A stretch of DNA of 6,162 nt from positions 1 to 6,162 of the forward strand of contig CAMHRD010000074.1 of assembly GCA_946187365.1 (NCBI GenBank), given 5' to 3'. Origin of the DNA: an uncultured Bacteroidales bacterium. GTDB taxonomy: Bacteria; Bacteroidota; Bacteroidia; Bacteroidales; UBA932. The notes under the pieces were generated by a model. The model saw only the letters and a list, made by a program, of their open reading frames with translations, was not told the origin of the DNA and did no database searches. This document shows positions 6,119 through 6,162 of this stretch, piece by piece. The stretch's first letter is position 1. Each line of letters starts with the position of its first letter. Both the position numbers and the translations under genes were made by a program.

Positions 6119-6162
6119 GCGGAAGTAGCTCAGTTGGTAGAGCATCAGCCTTCCAAGCTGAG
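6119..6162 (+). tRNA. tRNA-Gly (anticodon UCC), cut by window end
   Basis: The 5' half of a tRNA: acceptor strand GCGGAAG (6119-6125), D arm GCTC/GAGC, and anticodon stem TCAGC/GCTGA around the loop CTTCCAA, with TCC at 6152-6154 reading GGA glycine codons. The variable loop, T arm and 3' acceptor strand lie beyond the window. It follows tRNA-Tyr after six bases. Confidence 0.93.

Overview
The window looks like ordinary chromosomal DNA from a member of the Bacteroidota, most likely the order Bacteroidales. Three things support this. A promoter before the tRNA genes fits the Bacteroidota -33/-7 consensus (TTTG, 19 bases, TAnnTTTG). Gene starts lack Shine-Dalgarno sequences. The dxs protein and the transporters resemble Bacteroidales proteins as I remember them. 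I cannot place the genus.

Layout. (1) Bases 1-623 hold a very AT-rich plus-strand gene for a small membrane-anchored protein of unknown function. It is compositionally unlike the rest and is probably accessory DNA. (2) Bases 624-786 hold no gene, only a strong hairpin (739-772) placed to terminate the minus-strand operon that follows. (3) Bases 787-3891, minus strand, are a two-gene operon of diverged paralogous major facilitator superfamily (MFS) carriers, 554 aa first and 471 aa second. (4) Bases 3892-3984 are a short divergent promoter region with a perfect 9-bp inverted repeat. (5) Bases 3985-5859, plus strand, encode 1-deoxy-D-xylulose-5-phosphate synthase (dxs), the entry enzyme of the MEP isoprenoid pathway. 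(6) From 5849 to the end there are phased A/T tracts, a consensus promoter, and tRNA-Thr(UGU), tRNA-Tyr(GUA) and the start of tRNA-Gly(UCC). This is the same order as thrU-tyrU-glyT before tufB in E. coli, so a tRNA-Thr(GGU) and tuf may lie just beyond the edge.

How the parts relate. dxs and the tRNA cluster are housekeeping genes that share a direction but have separate promoters. The transporter pair is transcribed divergently from dxs and no functional link is evident. The most interesting content is this pair. Both carriers resemble, from memory, the eukaryotic lysosomal dipeptide carrier MFSD1, including an acidic/basic residue pair at the same spacing, and the first carries an apparent extra two-helix insertion. 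I found no CRISPR array, insertion sequence, phage gene or defence system, and no clear candidate for a wholly new system.
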